Shown piece after piece: positions 46,931 through 57,559 of a stretch of 64,000 nucleotides of DNA. The stretch covers positions 81,988,958 through 82,052,957 of the forward strand of contig CP136069.1 of NCBI GenBank assembly GCA_032622095.1, read 5' to 3'. The translations under genes and the position numbers were made by a program. Position 1 is the stretch's first letter, and each line of letters starts with the position of its first letter. Source of the DNA: Siphonodentalium dalli (lineage: Eukaryota > Mollusca > Scaphopoda > Gadilida > Siphonodentaliidae). The notes beneath the pieces are model-generated. The model ran no database searches. It saw only the letters and a list, made by a program, of their open reading frames with translations, and had not been told where the DNA came from.

Positions 46931-48889
46931 ACCTCAGTGCTACGCACAATTATGATATTGTCAGAATAGCGACTGGTGCATACTGTATGCATTGGCACGC
47001 CTTTTAACAATGTTTTCGTGTCATATTCCATGCACACATAGCTGCATGCTTCCAATACCTATTATATACAAACATAACGAGCCCCAATATATTATTTAAA
47101 TTATTAAAGGGACATATACATCACAACTCTGGAGGTGATCCTTCACCTAGCTACATGTATAGCACACTCTAATACATTATACGTCTTTGAAGCACCTATA
47201 ATACTAGGAAACCGAATATTTCCCCACAATGGCATGCACGCGCAATACACCACACCGGAAGCACCGAGCTAAACACTCTTTGTTACATTACAACAGTCAT
47301 GAATAGTGATACAGAACGCTCTTTATGTATATTACTGTAATGTGAATAGTACTTCATATCATGATCCAAATAGACTTATTTTCAATCTGAGACATAATTG
47401 TAGATGCCATATATAAATGACGTTAATGCCATCAGCTCTGCGTATGTTGACAAATATGCTAAACGCATGTTATAATTACTAAGCTGCCTGTTAACTTCGA
47501 AACTATACCACATGGCTACGGTGAATGGAAATTTTGCGTAGATGTTTTCACAGGTACCTATACGTTAGTATTACCAAAATATGGTATAGCATCGACACAT
47601 TTAACATATATCTTCTTTACCTCCCCCCCCCCCCCCCCCAGCTAGGAGAGTATGGTTTAAAATATACATGTTACAAATCAAATTATAACCTAATAATATA
47701 GAAAGAAAAGCATATTATAATTATAATAGCCAAAATCAGAATTTATCAAACAGCTGAGTATCAGTCATTCACTATTATCCTATATATATGCTGTGAAAAT
47801 GTTCGGACCAATTGTCACAACATCCATGATTACTGTCTACTGTACGATTGTGTGATTTGAATCGCAGATAATGTCCCAAGTCTATGAAAATATATTCTTT
47901 TTGTTACAGCAATTAGAAAGGTATATTCCGGTCTTGGTGGTTTACAGTTAGTATATATAGTGCATGCATGGACACAGGTCACACCCTGCTAATCACACAA
48001 CCACTGGTCACGTCCCTGCTATTGTTTGCCAGTTGGTTATTAATTACTACCATTTCCGAAACATTCCTCCGTGTTCGCAAGATGTAAAATTTATTTATAA
48101 TAACATACACGAACAAGATCCCATCCATATTTCCGACAAAAGGCAGAACATAACTTGGGTCTTAACTTTAAGATTATCTTAAGACACCTGACTTCAGACT
48201 AAAAGTTAAGTCCAAAATTAAGACCATATTAAGTTAGGACCTTGTTCGTGAAACGCACTTATATCTTAAGTTTGAACTTATGACCATCTTAAGTTGCTTT
48301 CATGAAACTGGGCCCTGGTTTGCGAATCCATCCTCTTTTTCCAATAATTGAAAAAAAATGTATTCATTGATTTATGATTATGTTGATTAAGATATAAACC
48401 AATACAAAGAAATTAGTTGACTGTAACAGCGTTTCCTTTTGCTTTAATTCTCAGTTTTGTTTTTACAATATGAATAAAACATATTTGTTTTCCAAAATAT
48501 TGTCAAATTCATGTGAGTATCCAATATTTGTCTACTGTATGGGTAGTGATGATTTTTTTTCTACTTTTTTCTTCCAAAACCTTCTGAAACCAGGTTCTAA
48601 TATTGGGGTGGGCTAGGCTAAACACAAATAAAAACACTTTCAAGTTAGAATATATATCGTTACATATTTTATATAATGAAAACATAAGACAATAGTCTTA
48701 CATAAATTTTAACTAGCATCAACAGCATATGTATTTCTTGGAAAATAATGTGTAATTAAATATATCTTGATTAGTATTGATGATAAACAGTTTAACAAGC
48801 AACTACCAAAACATCCTAATAAAACTGACAAACACAAGTTGCTAGGGCGATCAGCGTCTACAATAAAGAATACAAATACTCATGACATT
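46931..48889. other. Mostly unassigned; short CTTAAGTT repeat at 48130-48320
   Basis: The 17-C run is at 47623-47639. At 48130-48320 TCTTAAGT/ACTTAAGA-type words recur in both directions, ending TTTCATGAAACTGGGCCC, likely a small fold-back repeat. The rest is AT-rich with no genes. Confidence 0.4.
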
Positions 48890-49024
48890 TCATATATTTT
48901 TGTAGTTTAGGTTTCTCATGTTTTCAAATGGGAGATTGTGATTAACATTGTCAATAAGAGATTGCACGTGTGCAACCAAGGGCGCTGGCATACCACCAAT
49001 GGCATCAAGATGAAACATGGGCAG
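48890..49024 (-). CDS. Possible short exon, unknown protein
   Basis: The minus frame from 49024 to the TGA at 48890-48892 reads like ordinary protein, 44 codons: LPMFHLDAIGGMP then PLVAHVQSLIDNVNHNLPFE. Composition is balanced, unlike the shadows around it. However, a TGA lies directly upstream and no AG acceptor joins it in frame, so I cannot show that it is an exon. Possible starts are Met at 49018 or 48985. I do not recognise the family. It may be a chance frame or a fossil exon. Confidence 0.2.
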   Translation of the reverse strand: MPMFHLDAIGGMPAPLVAHVQSLIDNVNHNLPFENMRNLNYKNI

Positions 49025-49325
49025 TCAAAACCAAAAATTAAAATTAAACCTGTCCTGGTTGTGAAGATCTGCAGCCACCGTTATTGAGAACAAATCCGTG
49101 ACTGAGATATCTGCACGAAAAAATTCATCATCTCTAAATAAACAAGTGCATCACTGCACACATCTTCCACAAAGGTGGCTTTTCACTGAGATTTATTAAT
49201 TTCTAAGGGCTATAAATTAAAAAGAAATAAATGCTGCCTCGTGAATATAATGCAGATAATTCAAACATGTACTATGATAAAAGCGATCCAGAGATAAAAA
49301 ATTGGCACAGATTTTAATATATAGA
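49025..49325. other. Unassigned stretch
   Basis: Nothing recognisable. Confidence 0.4.
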
Positions 49326-49450
49326 GGATCTCAAACAAGTTATGTTGGGATATAAGATTTTATGAAATGAGATTGATAAATTTGATTCACAATGAGTCGT
49401 AGATGAGTTGTGAATCAAGTTTATCCCAACATAACGAGTTGAAGATCTTG
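49326..49450. repeat. Fold-back repeat (palindromic MITE-like)
   Basis: GATCTCAAACAAGTTATGTTG at the left pairs with CAACATAACGAGTTGAAGATC at the right. The inner parts TTGATTCACAA / TTGTGAATCAA also pair. Total about 125 bases. Confidence 0.75.
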
Positions 49451-49978
49451 TATATCACATGAAAAAACTAGAGCTTTATGCCTTTTTAGCAAAACAAAAT
49501 CCTTAAAAGAAGCTTAAAAATGCATGCATTTACATCGTTGGTTGAGACACTTCACAACCGTATACGACAGTATTGTGTGCTCAGGATTGCAATGAAAAAT
49601 ATAGTCCCCCAATTTGCCTCTTTGTTTTTGTGTCATTTTCGTTAGCGGAATAAAGTTGGACAAGAATTTAACTTTAATGAACAAATCAATCATTTTACAT
49701 TGTGTGGTTTTTGTGTCATGCGCAGCTTTTCAAAATAGTATTAATCTGCCTAATCAACTTCAAGGTAAAGTAATTTTGTTGGCACTCTGCCAAGTTGGCG
49801 GGAAGCAAGTGCTTATTAGTCACTAGTGACATATACACTATGTGATAAAAGGAAATTTATATATGTAATGCTTTTTAATGATATAATAGGGGTTTCATGC
49901 GATATATCAATATATTAGTACAGAACTGATGACAATTAGCAAATATATAGCCCACTGAAGTGTTAAGACTCAATTGTC
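49451..49978. other. Unassigned stretch
   Basis: No gene recognised. Confidence 0.4.
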
Positions 49979-50240
49979 TTAACTATTCCATGACTGGAGC
50001 TTCCTGAAATTTTACAAAAACCCTGTGCCAAAGCATTCTATTATATATGTGAGTCTCCCATAGGGAGCCTCGCATATATAAGAGAATGCATTGGCCCAAC
50101 AGTATTTACCTTGACCTTGTAAGCCAGTGCACTATCTTATATATGTGAGGCTCTCTATGGGAGACTCGCATATATAAGAGAATGCACTGGCACAATATCT
50201 GTAACGCTGCACCAGCAGGGCTCCCGTTGTGAAAGGATTA
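49979..50240 (+). mobile_element. Nested-palindrome TTAA MITE (family P), copy 3
   Basis: TTAACTATTCCATGACTGG at the left, GTTGTGAAAGGATTA at the right. Palindromes are at 50027-50093 and 50123-50191, separated by a spacer with ACCTTGACCTTGTAAGCC. Same orientation as copy 1. Confidence 0.8.
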
Positions 50241-50352
50241 TGGTGTTTTTGATTCATCTTTTATTTTGTATTAATCATCCACATTTGCCCTGATATTACT
50301 GGTATGTTTTTCATTGTGCAAGAACATACATACACATACATGTAATGATATG

Positions 50353-50478
50353 AGTGTGTTAATGGGTTTGTTGATACGGCACGAGTGTTAGCACAAAGGA
50401 CAGAATGAGGCACAGCCTCGAGTTCTATCCTTCCATGATGGCACAAGTGCTGTATCAACAAACCCATTAACACACACA
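50353..50478. repeat. Near-perfect palindrome, about 126 bp
   Basis: TGTGTTAATGGGTTTGTTGA pairs with TCAACAAACCCATTAACACA; the central part (AGGACAGAATGAGGC / GAGTTCTATCCT) pairs weakly. A fold-back MITE is likely. Confidence 0.8.
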
Positions 50479-50926
50479 AGTTTTGTTCAATGTTTATAAC
50501 ACGTCACCCATACTAGAATCCGTGCATTAAAAATACAAACTTACAAGGTTTATTTAGGCACTTACAGGACTTGTTTTGTCATGTGTGATGAAGCTTTTAT
50601 TTAAAGTTCCGGATTCATGGTTGAGGCGAACCTCATGTACGTCAATTGACATCAATGAGATACGTATCGAATGTACATTCATACGGATTTGTAAATATGG
50701 AACAGCAATAACATGTATGTAATAAAACTCAAGTCAACATGAGGTCAACAATACATGGATGTGAGCAAAATTCCAAAATCTGGTAATGCCCGAAGTATAT
50801 GGCCCTTTAACCATTATTATTATTGCTGAATCTACTGAGTGCCATAAACTATAGATCATATATATGTGAGTGATCATTTGGTTATGCCATTTATTCACTG
50901 GAAACACATTTTGATCTGGAAAAGTA
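50479..50926. other. Unassigned stretch
   Basis: No gene recognised. Confidence 0.4.
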
Positions 50927-51054
50927 CCATAATGCCGTAAATAATCGACTCCTGAACCACAGCAGAATTATGGGTAATTTTTCAGGATTCAGTCAGAAAT
51001 ATGGCTTGTTGCCATTCATTGGAAAGCTCTCAGTGATTATTTAGGACATTACTG
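50927..51054. mobile_element. Mariner-like fold-back MITE, copy 2
   Basis: Matches the copy at 52601-52759 from CCATAATGCCGTAAATAATC through GGACATTACTG. A TA lies on each side (50925 and 51055). One arm is partly lost. Confidence 0.75.
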
Positions 51055-51962
51055 TACATTAATGTACATAAATTATATACACATAGGATATAGTCACATA
51101 GAGTGTGCAATTCACTACCATATCACACAAACTACAACTAATTTGTATGCAATCAATGCAGCTAAAAGATTGAGGCAGCCATATCAAGATAAGATCAGTC
51201 TTGGAGGTAGTATATCTAGACCCTAAAGAAAAAAATGGAATATATCTGAGACTTTTTGAAAATAGCATGAACAAAGTGAAAATTATAAATTATGTGGAGT
51301 TACGAGTGACAGGTTGATGCATAGCAAATTTATTTGAAAGAATATTTGGTTGTGAATGAGTTGTCAAGGTTTTCACAAGGAATGCTGAGAATTGGTTGCC
51401 CAGACTCAATTTCCTTCAATGGCATTGAATCAACAACAGCACAGAGAGCTTACAATGGACACAATAGCACACATAATAAAATGTACATATCACATGTATT
51501 TGCATAAATGATAACAGCAACAAAAAATAAGAATTATTAACTCAGATCAAGAGCACAGTATAATATTCAAAATAACAAGAAAACAAGTAACCCCTAGTCA
51601 GGTCAGGAACATCCCGAATTCAACTATTATAGTTATATTTAACTATTATAGTTGAATTTGACAGTACCAAGTCCACCTTTTCATGTTTTTTATGGTAAGT
51701 TTGGGATCGCGAATCCCAGTGCAGTCAAATTGCACTCTTAACAATATTGCAGAGAATGAACAGTTTACAGATAACATTTGTTGTGTAACCTTTTGTTCTA
51801 CATGTAGCTTAGTTTCTTTAATAATGCCATAAGTTTGCCTTTCTAAATGTTATTGACATACAACTCAATCGCTCCTTCATTAAAATATTTAGACCAATTG
51901 AATGCTAATTGACTTGACGATCATGTGCCATCATTATTAATCATTCACATGGATTGAGACGT
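51055..51962. other. Unassigned stretch
   Basis: No gene recognised. AACTATTATAGTT palindromes lie at about 51621-51655. Confidence 0.4.
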
Positions 51963-51970
51963 GTTATTTC

Positions 51971-52223
51971 CAAGCCTTGATATAGTGAGCCTGTCTTTTG
52001 CAGAATGAGGTTCCCAGAGGGTGAATTTAGTGATGCTATCCCGCACAGCGGGCTAGCATCACCAAATTCACCCTCTGGGAACCTCATTCTGCTAAGGCCT
52101 AAGCAGAATGAGGTCCCAGAGGGTGAATTTGGTGATGCTAGCCCACTGTGCGGGATAGCATCACTAAATTCACCCTCTGGGGACCTCATTCTGCAAATGA
52201 CAGGCTCACTATTTCAAGGCTTG
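51971..52223. mobile_element. hAT-like nested-palindrome MITE (family G), compact copy
   Basis: Flanked by the 8-base direct repeat GTTATTTC (51963-51970 and 52224-52231), the target-duplication length of hAT elements. Ends CAAGCCTTGATATAGTGAGC and its inverted partner. Inside, palindrome P1 (52000-52092) and palindrome P2 (52103-52194) have arms of about 43 bases from GCAGAATGAGG. P2 is the reverse complement of P1 with few changes. The 10-base centre carries AGGCCT. The ORFs on both strands are shadows. Confidence 0.88.
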
Positions 52224-52343
52224 GTTATTTCATCACAAAAACATAGATGGTACCGAATTAGTGGGGCACTAGCTGATTTTGAATCATTTTTGTTAACGAA
52301 TTCACAAATATAACCATAATAGTTTTATTCTGGATGTGCCTGA

Positions 52344-52367
52344 CCCCCCCCCCCCCCCCCCCCCCCC
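52344..52367 (+). repeat. 24-C homopolymer
   Basis: Uninterrupted C run. Its length may be uncertain in an assembly. Confidence 0.9.
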
Positions 52368-52600
52368 TGTAGAATGATTACTAAATGCTTATTGACGAGT
52401 AGTTCCCTTAGTAAATGGGCCAACTTATTGTTGAACTTATAATCTGGAAATATCCCACCAATGAATAGGATTGCTTCTGTACTTCTGTTTGGTCATCAGT
52501 TACAGTAATCTTTGCAGAGTTGATCCACCCTGTTCAATTGATGATCATTAAAGTAGGAAACCACTCACCATATCCTTGATAATAAGATATGCATATCATA

Positions 52601-52759
52601 CAGTAATGCCCTAAATAATCGACTCCTTAACCACGGCAGAATTATGGGTAATATTTCAGGATTTAGTCGGAAATATGGCTTGTTGCCATTCATCGGAATC
52701 CTGAAAAATTACCCATAATTCTTCTGTGGTTAAGGAGTCGATTATTTAGGGCATTACTG
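52601..52759. mobile_element. Mariner-like fold-back MITE, intact copy
   Basis: Tips CAGTAATGCCCTAAATAATC and its exact inverse, flanked by TA on both sides as in Tc1/mariner. The arms extend about 60 bases (ACCCATAAT, GTGGTTAAGGAGTCG) and leave a small loop. Other copies at 50927 and 4799. Confidence 0.9.
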
Positions 52760-52856
52760 TAGGTGGCAGCACTTGTGTCCCAACCACTGCCCAATCCCTT
52801 TTTTTTCTGTAAATTTTTTGGCAATAATATATAGGTTTAAACTAAATAAACTTTAT

Positions 52857-53195
52857 TTAAAGTGGCACTGTACACTAAATCCGGCCATTTATGGGACCAT
52901 CTCATTTTATACTACACAGAATATATTTCTGTATATGACAGATTATCTTCCCCAAGTTTAATAGAAACCCTTGTTCAGACTGATATGCAGCTCACCAATC
53001 GGTGAAAGGGTTGACTTTTAAGGATGTCCCTGCAGCCAAGGTGGATACCAATATACCTATATCTATGGTCCAGTCATCACAGTCTTATCTAGATGAGTTC
53101 GGCGGGAGTTCCAACCCCGATATGGGTGAAAATCGGGGCCAATTTTCAAGCTTAATCTAAGTTGAGGGACATCTCAATGTGCCACTTCAATCAGA
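52857..53195 (+). mobile_element. TTAA MITE family B relative, left end only
   Basis: TTAAAGTGGCACTGTACACTAAATCC and CCATTTATGGGACCATCT match the left end of 56849-57194. The remainder differs, and the right end (ATGTGCCACTT) is only a rough inverse of the left tip. Confidence 0.6.
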
Positions 53196-54354
53196 ACATG
53201 GCCATTTCGATAAGAAAAGAGAATTTGATCACACACATTGAAGTAATAAACACTCATACTGAGTCAGTACCTCCATAAATCTGATATACCACATCTGAAG
53301 GTATCCTCAAAATATAATGGGGATTTAACTTTTTGAGGCATTTAGAAAGTTGCTTAAATTAACCATTTCTATTCTAAATATGCATTGATGAGTAGTTCCC
53401 TCAGGAAATGTTCAGAAAATAAGTTCAACAAACGACCATAGATTTTTTCCCACCAACGAATATGAGTTCTTCTGCGCTTGTATTATCTTTTTGCCAGGCT
53501 GTCTGCTCATATATCCTTAACATCCCTCCAAATGATTAATAGATCATGCCAATGTATATTTTCATAACTAAATGGGAGGATCCATTTAGTATAGAAAAGG
53601 TTAATGCCCACCTGATGTGAACTAATTACCATGGTATCTCATGATGCTGATGTTTATAGGGTCCTGCAAATATTCAGTGTTCAATTTGTTATCCGATTTG
53701 GTCCAAATATTTGACTTGAATTTGGTTTAAAAAATTTAATTTTAAAACAAATATATATCAAAGGTAAATGCTAAGCATTTGTTCTATCATTCACTGTTAA
53801 TATCTTGAATAGATTGTGCCAACATGTAGTTTGAGATGTGTGAACGGGAAAGACAATAATGTGCTGAGAAAATTCATTCTACATCACAGAAAAAACTCTA
53901 TTTTCAGATAAAGTAGTTTGAAAATTAAGACATGGGACATTTTTTTATGTATTACCGAGTAAATGTATATTGACTGCAGAACATCTAAGCCATAATTTCT
54001 CATTCAGACAACGATAAATCAGTGTTAGCATCATCCACAAGTGAAGCACTTGGTTGGGGAGTTTATGCTTGCAAGGAATTTCCTGGAGTTGTTCCAACTT
54101 GTACTTTATAATGGCAGATGTTTGGTAGTGCTAGAGCGACCGAACTGTACTACTTGGCATATACCCTTAGTTATGGACTTTATTGCCTTGTCTGATCTTT
54201 AATTTTGTTTAATTCAATAATTGATTCGATTCGCGAATATTTTTATGTATTTGGTTTGATATTCTGTTCGTATGGAAAACGATATATTTGCAGGACCCTA
54301 GTCTTATACCGAATTAAACATCAGCACTACCACAGCAAAGTCCACCTTAACCCT
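53196..54354. other. Unassigned stretch
   Basis: No gene recognised. 53380-53640 resembles 55720-55830 (TGTCTGCTCATAT, CATTTAGTAWAGAAA), reversed neither in order nor orientation: a shared interspersed repeat. Confidence 0.4.
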
Positions 54355-54754
54355 TTAACCCTTTACCCAATAGAACGGCCCTGTGCCAATGCATTCTCTT
54401 ATATATGCGAGTCGACCATAGGTCGCCTCGCATATATAAGAGAATGCATTGGCTTAACACATTAAAAATTCTAAAATTGTTAAAGATTGTAAGAAAAAAT
54501 GGTAAAAAGTGTTAAAAAAAGATTTTTTTTAGGCCAATGCATTCTCTTATATATGCGAGGCGACCTATGGTCGACTCGCATATATAAGAGAATGCATTGG
54601 CACAGGGTATAACTGTAACTATCACAATGTGGTCAAGGAGCCGGTTCCAATGATATCCATATTTGTATGGTTTTATTGAGACAGACCGAAGATATTTTAG
54701 GCTATTGAAGCTTTATTTGGCCGGTTTTGGCCGGTTTGTTGGGTAAAGGGTTAA
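54355..54754 (+). mobile_element. Nested-palindrome TTAA MITE (family P), copy 4
   Basis: TTAACCCTTTACCCAA at 54355 and TTGGGTAAAGGGTTAA ending 54754 are perfect terminal inverses. Palindromes at 54385-54453 and 54533-54601 are near-perfect reverse complements of each other. The stem carries GTCGACC/GGTCGCC instead of the GTCTCCC/GGGAGCC of the other copies. A GGCCGGTTTTGGCCGG patch lies near the right tip. Confidence 0.85.
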
Positions 54755-54977
54755 TGACTGAAGCTTCCTGAAATTTTGCAAATATACTGTGCCAATGCAA
54801 TCTCATATATATAAGAGAATACATTGGCCTAACAATATTTACCTTGACCTTGTATAAGCCAGTGCATTCTCTTATATATGCTAGGCTCCCTAAGGGAGAC
54901 TCGCATAAATATATAATGCACTGTCACAGGGGGACTTTAATGCTGCACCAGCGCAGTGCCCTTCGTGAAAGGGTTAA
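54751..54977 (+). mobile_element. Nested-palindrome TTAA MITE (family P), copy 5
   Basis: Begins at the TTAA (54751-54754) that ends copy 4 and closes with CGTGAAAGGGTTAA at 54977. The first palindrome is reduced to half; the second (54859-54927) is partly eroded. Confidence 0.8.
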
Positions 54978-55117
54978 TGCAAGAAAGAAAGAAATTTTCA
55001 TTACTTGCCATGCACACATCTACACACATCACCATTTATTCATATACACGTCCAATAACCATTTCGGTGCTTATTCCGATATCCAGTTGAAGATGCCAAG
55101 TCTGATTTGATGCTGAT

Positions 55118-55220
55118 TTGATGAAGTTGGTGATGCAGTCTGCTGTGCGGGATAGGGTCACTAAATTCACCCTCTGGGGACCTCATTCTGCAAATGACAG
55201 ACACGCTACTTGCAGGCTTG
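55118..55220 (-). mobile_element. Family G MITE, truncated
   Basis: Carries the right half: GTGCGGGATAGGGTCACTAAA, CCTCATTCTGCAAATGACAG, then TTGCAGGCTTG. Confidence 0.75.
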
Positions 55221-55850
55221 AGCATGATTGCACTTTAATATCAGAGATGATTATAGGAACTTTTACTGGGCTGACAAAAATTCAAATTGTGTTTAAAACT
55301 TCCTCTTTGGAAATTCAATATCTGAACAGCAAAAACTCCTATCAATGAGCTCATGGCATGATGTATAAAATTAAGTTAAATTAATATAGATTATGCTCTT
55401 TATATGCCTATTTATTTTGAAACAAAAAAATTACCAGTAATAGAACACAACTACCGGTACCCGCAAATCGAATAACCGAAAAAAAACCACTAGACTTGTG
55501 TATATAGACTGATGCTGTAAACAACATCACAGGCTGGGGCATAATACGTTGTTCCGGGTACATGTATATGTATATTCGGTTAACTGCATAAGAAAAGCCA
55601 TGCACCAATGCTATGCAATTAAGCGAAATTGACTGTATAGAAAACAAATTCTGGTGTCAAACAGACAGGGAATCTTTAATATTGAAATGAGTTATCTTAC
55701 ACCAATGAGAATTCATAGGATGTTTTGTTGTCTGCTCATATTTCCTGAACACCCCTCCAACTGAATAATAGACCATTCCAACGTACACTGTATAACTGAA
55801 TGAGCGGATCCATTTAGTAAAGAAAGGGTAAAACATCAGCACTACTACTG
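55221..55850. other. Unassigned stretch
   Basis: No gene recognised. Confidence 0.4.
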
Positions 55851-56228
55851 CAGAATGAGGTCCACAGAGGGTGAATTTAGTGATGCTATCCCACACAGTG
55901 GGCTAGCATCACCATACATCACTCTCTGGGAATCTAATTCTGCTTAGGCCTCAACTGCTATGGGAGACCTAGGATCAGATTGATGTTCCCCACTTGAAGT
56001 TGGTGATTTTCACCCATTAGTCACCTCGATTATGAATTTTATCTTCTGCAAATTAAGGGATATAGAAACTGATAGAAACTTCCCATCAGGGAAACTGTTA
56101 CTAACAACAATGTTAATTTGAGACTATAGATACTCCCAGAAAATGAGGCCTAAGCAGAATGAGGTCCCCAGAAGGTGAATTTTATGGACCTCATTCTACA
56201 AATGACAGACACACTATTTGCAGCCTTG
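55851..56228 (-). mobile_element. Family G MITE, long-interior copy
   Basis: The interior TTCTGCAAATTAAGGGATAT and AATGTTAATTTGAGAC is the reverse of 5370-5460, so it is the same long variant as 5210-5704. The second palindrome is shortened. It ends TTTGCAGCCTTG. Confidence 0.8.
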
Positions 56229-56848
56229 TCCACCTTAATGCCACAATGTAATTTTCATTGCTTGCCATGCACATGCACACATTGCCATGTATTTATATAA
56301 CATTTTAGTGCTTATTCTGAAATCTAGTTAATGGTGCAATAAATTATCTTATGGCCATTCAGAAAGTCTCTACACACTTGATGCCAGGGTGTCAGGAAGT
56401 AAATCAATCTTGACTGTCATTACAACACAATAAATATACGTCAATTTTGAATTGCATTGCATGATTGTGTAAATACAAAATCTAAAATCTGTGTAAAGGA
56501 TTCCAAAATCAAAATGAAATATTTTCAAGCATGGAAAATAAAGAAATAATAAATCAGATGCAAAAATTATTATTGTCTGTCTTTGGCATGAAGTTGTTAC
56601 AGAAAAGGTGTGACAAATACAAATTTATTCCTGTATAGGTAATGTTTCTAAACTTCAAAAATAGTTTGAGTGATATAATTGCTTACACAATAATTAAGTC
56701 CAAATAAAGTTAATGTTCTGTTTCCCAGACACTGTCCCCTCATAAAAAAAATACAGCCTTGTGGTTTCCCTTGTTTTTTTCTGATAATATTCCAAGTTTT
56801 CTAGCTATGTACTTGGGTTGTATAAAAGACTGTTAAATTCTAATTACA
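56229..56848. other. Unassigned stretch
   Basis: No gene recognised. Confidence 0.4.
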
Positions 56849-57194
56849 TTAAAGTGGTACTGAACACTAAATCCAGCCATTTATGGGACCATCTTCTTTT
56901 ATATTCAACATAATATATGCAACAAATGAATGAATTTGGGCCATTCATTATTGCAAAATACACTTGTGTGCTCTATGAATGATGCAAACAACATGGTAAT
57001 TATAATGAAAATGAATTAATGACTCCATTCGTTTTCATTATAATTACCATGTTGTTTGCATCGTTCATAGAGTACACAATTGTAATTTGCACTAATCCAC
57101 GGCTCAAATTTGTTTATTTGTTGCATAAATTTTGTTGAGTAGAAAAAGAGATGGTCACATAAATCGCCAGATTTAGTGTACAGTACCCCTTTAA
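56849..57194. mobile_element. TTAA fold-back MITE (family B relative)
   Basis: TTAAAGTGGTACTGAACACT and its inverse AGTGTACAGTACCCCTTTAA form the tips with TTAA sites. The centre is a near-perfect hairpin (GCAAACAACATGGTAATTAT at 56987 with its inverse ending near 57061). The whole 346 bases can fold on itself. Confidence 0.88.
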
Positions 57195-57493
57195 GAAAGA
57201 CTTAATCATGAAAGTCATTTTTCATGCCCAATAATGTTTTTTGAAAATACAGGTGTAAATATATAAAAAATCTATCTGCTGGGAATGTTTTGTTTTGTAA
57301 AAAATAAATAAAAAAGCCTGCCTGCCCATTATGTAAACAAAAGTGTCCCAGAAACAAATAATTAACTTTGTGTTATAAATATACATGAAAATAACCTGAG
57401 AAAGGATACTTTCTTCTTTTCGAAAAATTTATCATCTAAAAAATTCCTTAGTACAGCAGTATCATCAGAATCTCCAAATAATCTCTGTTCATA

Positions 57494-57531
57494 TCATCTC
57501 CTCTTATTAACATGGACAGCTAACTCATGTC
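57494..57531 (-). CDS. Possible last coding exon of the AIG1-like gene
   Basis: On the minus strand a good acceptor, TATTATTCTTTCAG, precedes GACATGAGTTAGCTG. Joined to the preceding exon's trailing A, it gives Arg-His-Glu-Leu-Ala-Val-His-Val-Asn-Lys-Arg-Arg and TGA (57494-57496). A short basic cytosolic tail after the final membrane segment is usual in the AIG1 family. The phase fits (one base left over, AGA codon). The implied intron is 4.8 kb and full of mobile elements. A TTAA MITE lies only 29 bases upstream of the acceptor. The acceptor and phase are seen; the link is inferred. The alternative is that the gene ends by read-through at about 62276. Confidence 0.35.
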
Positions 57532-57559
57532 CTGAAAGAATAATACAATTTCCATTTAG

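Noticed and set aside
51941-52313. ORFs with repeated EGEFSDAIPHSGLASPNSPSG
   Set aside because: Translation of the family G palindromes, open on both strands for that reason.
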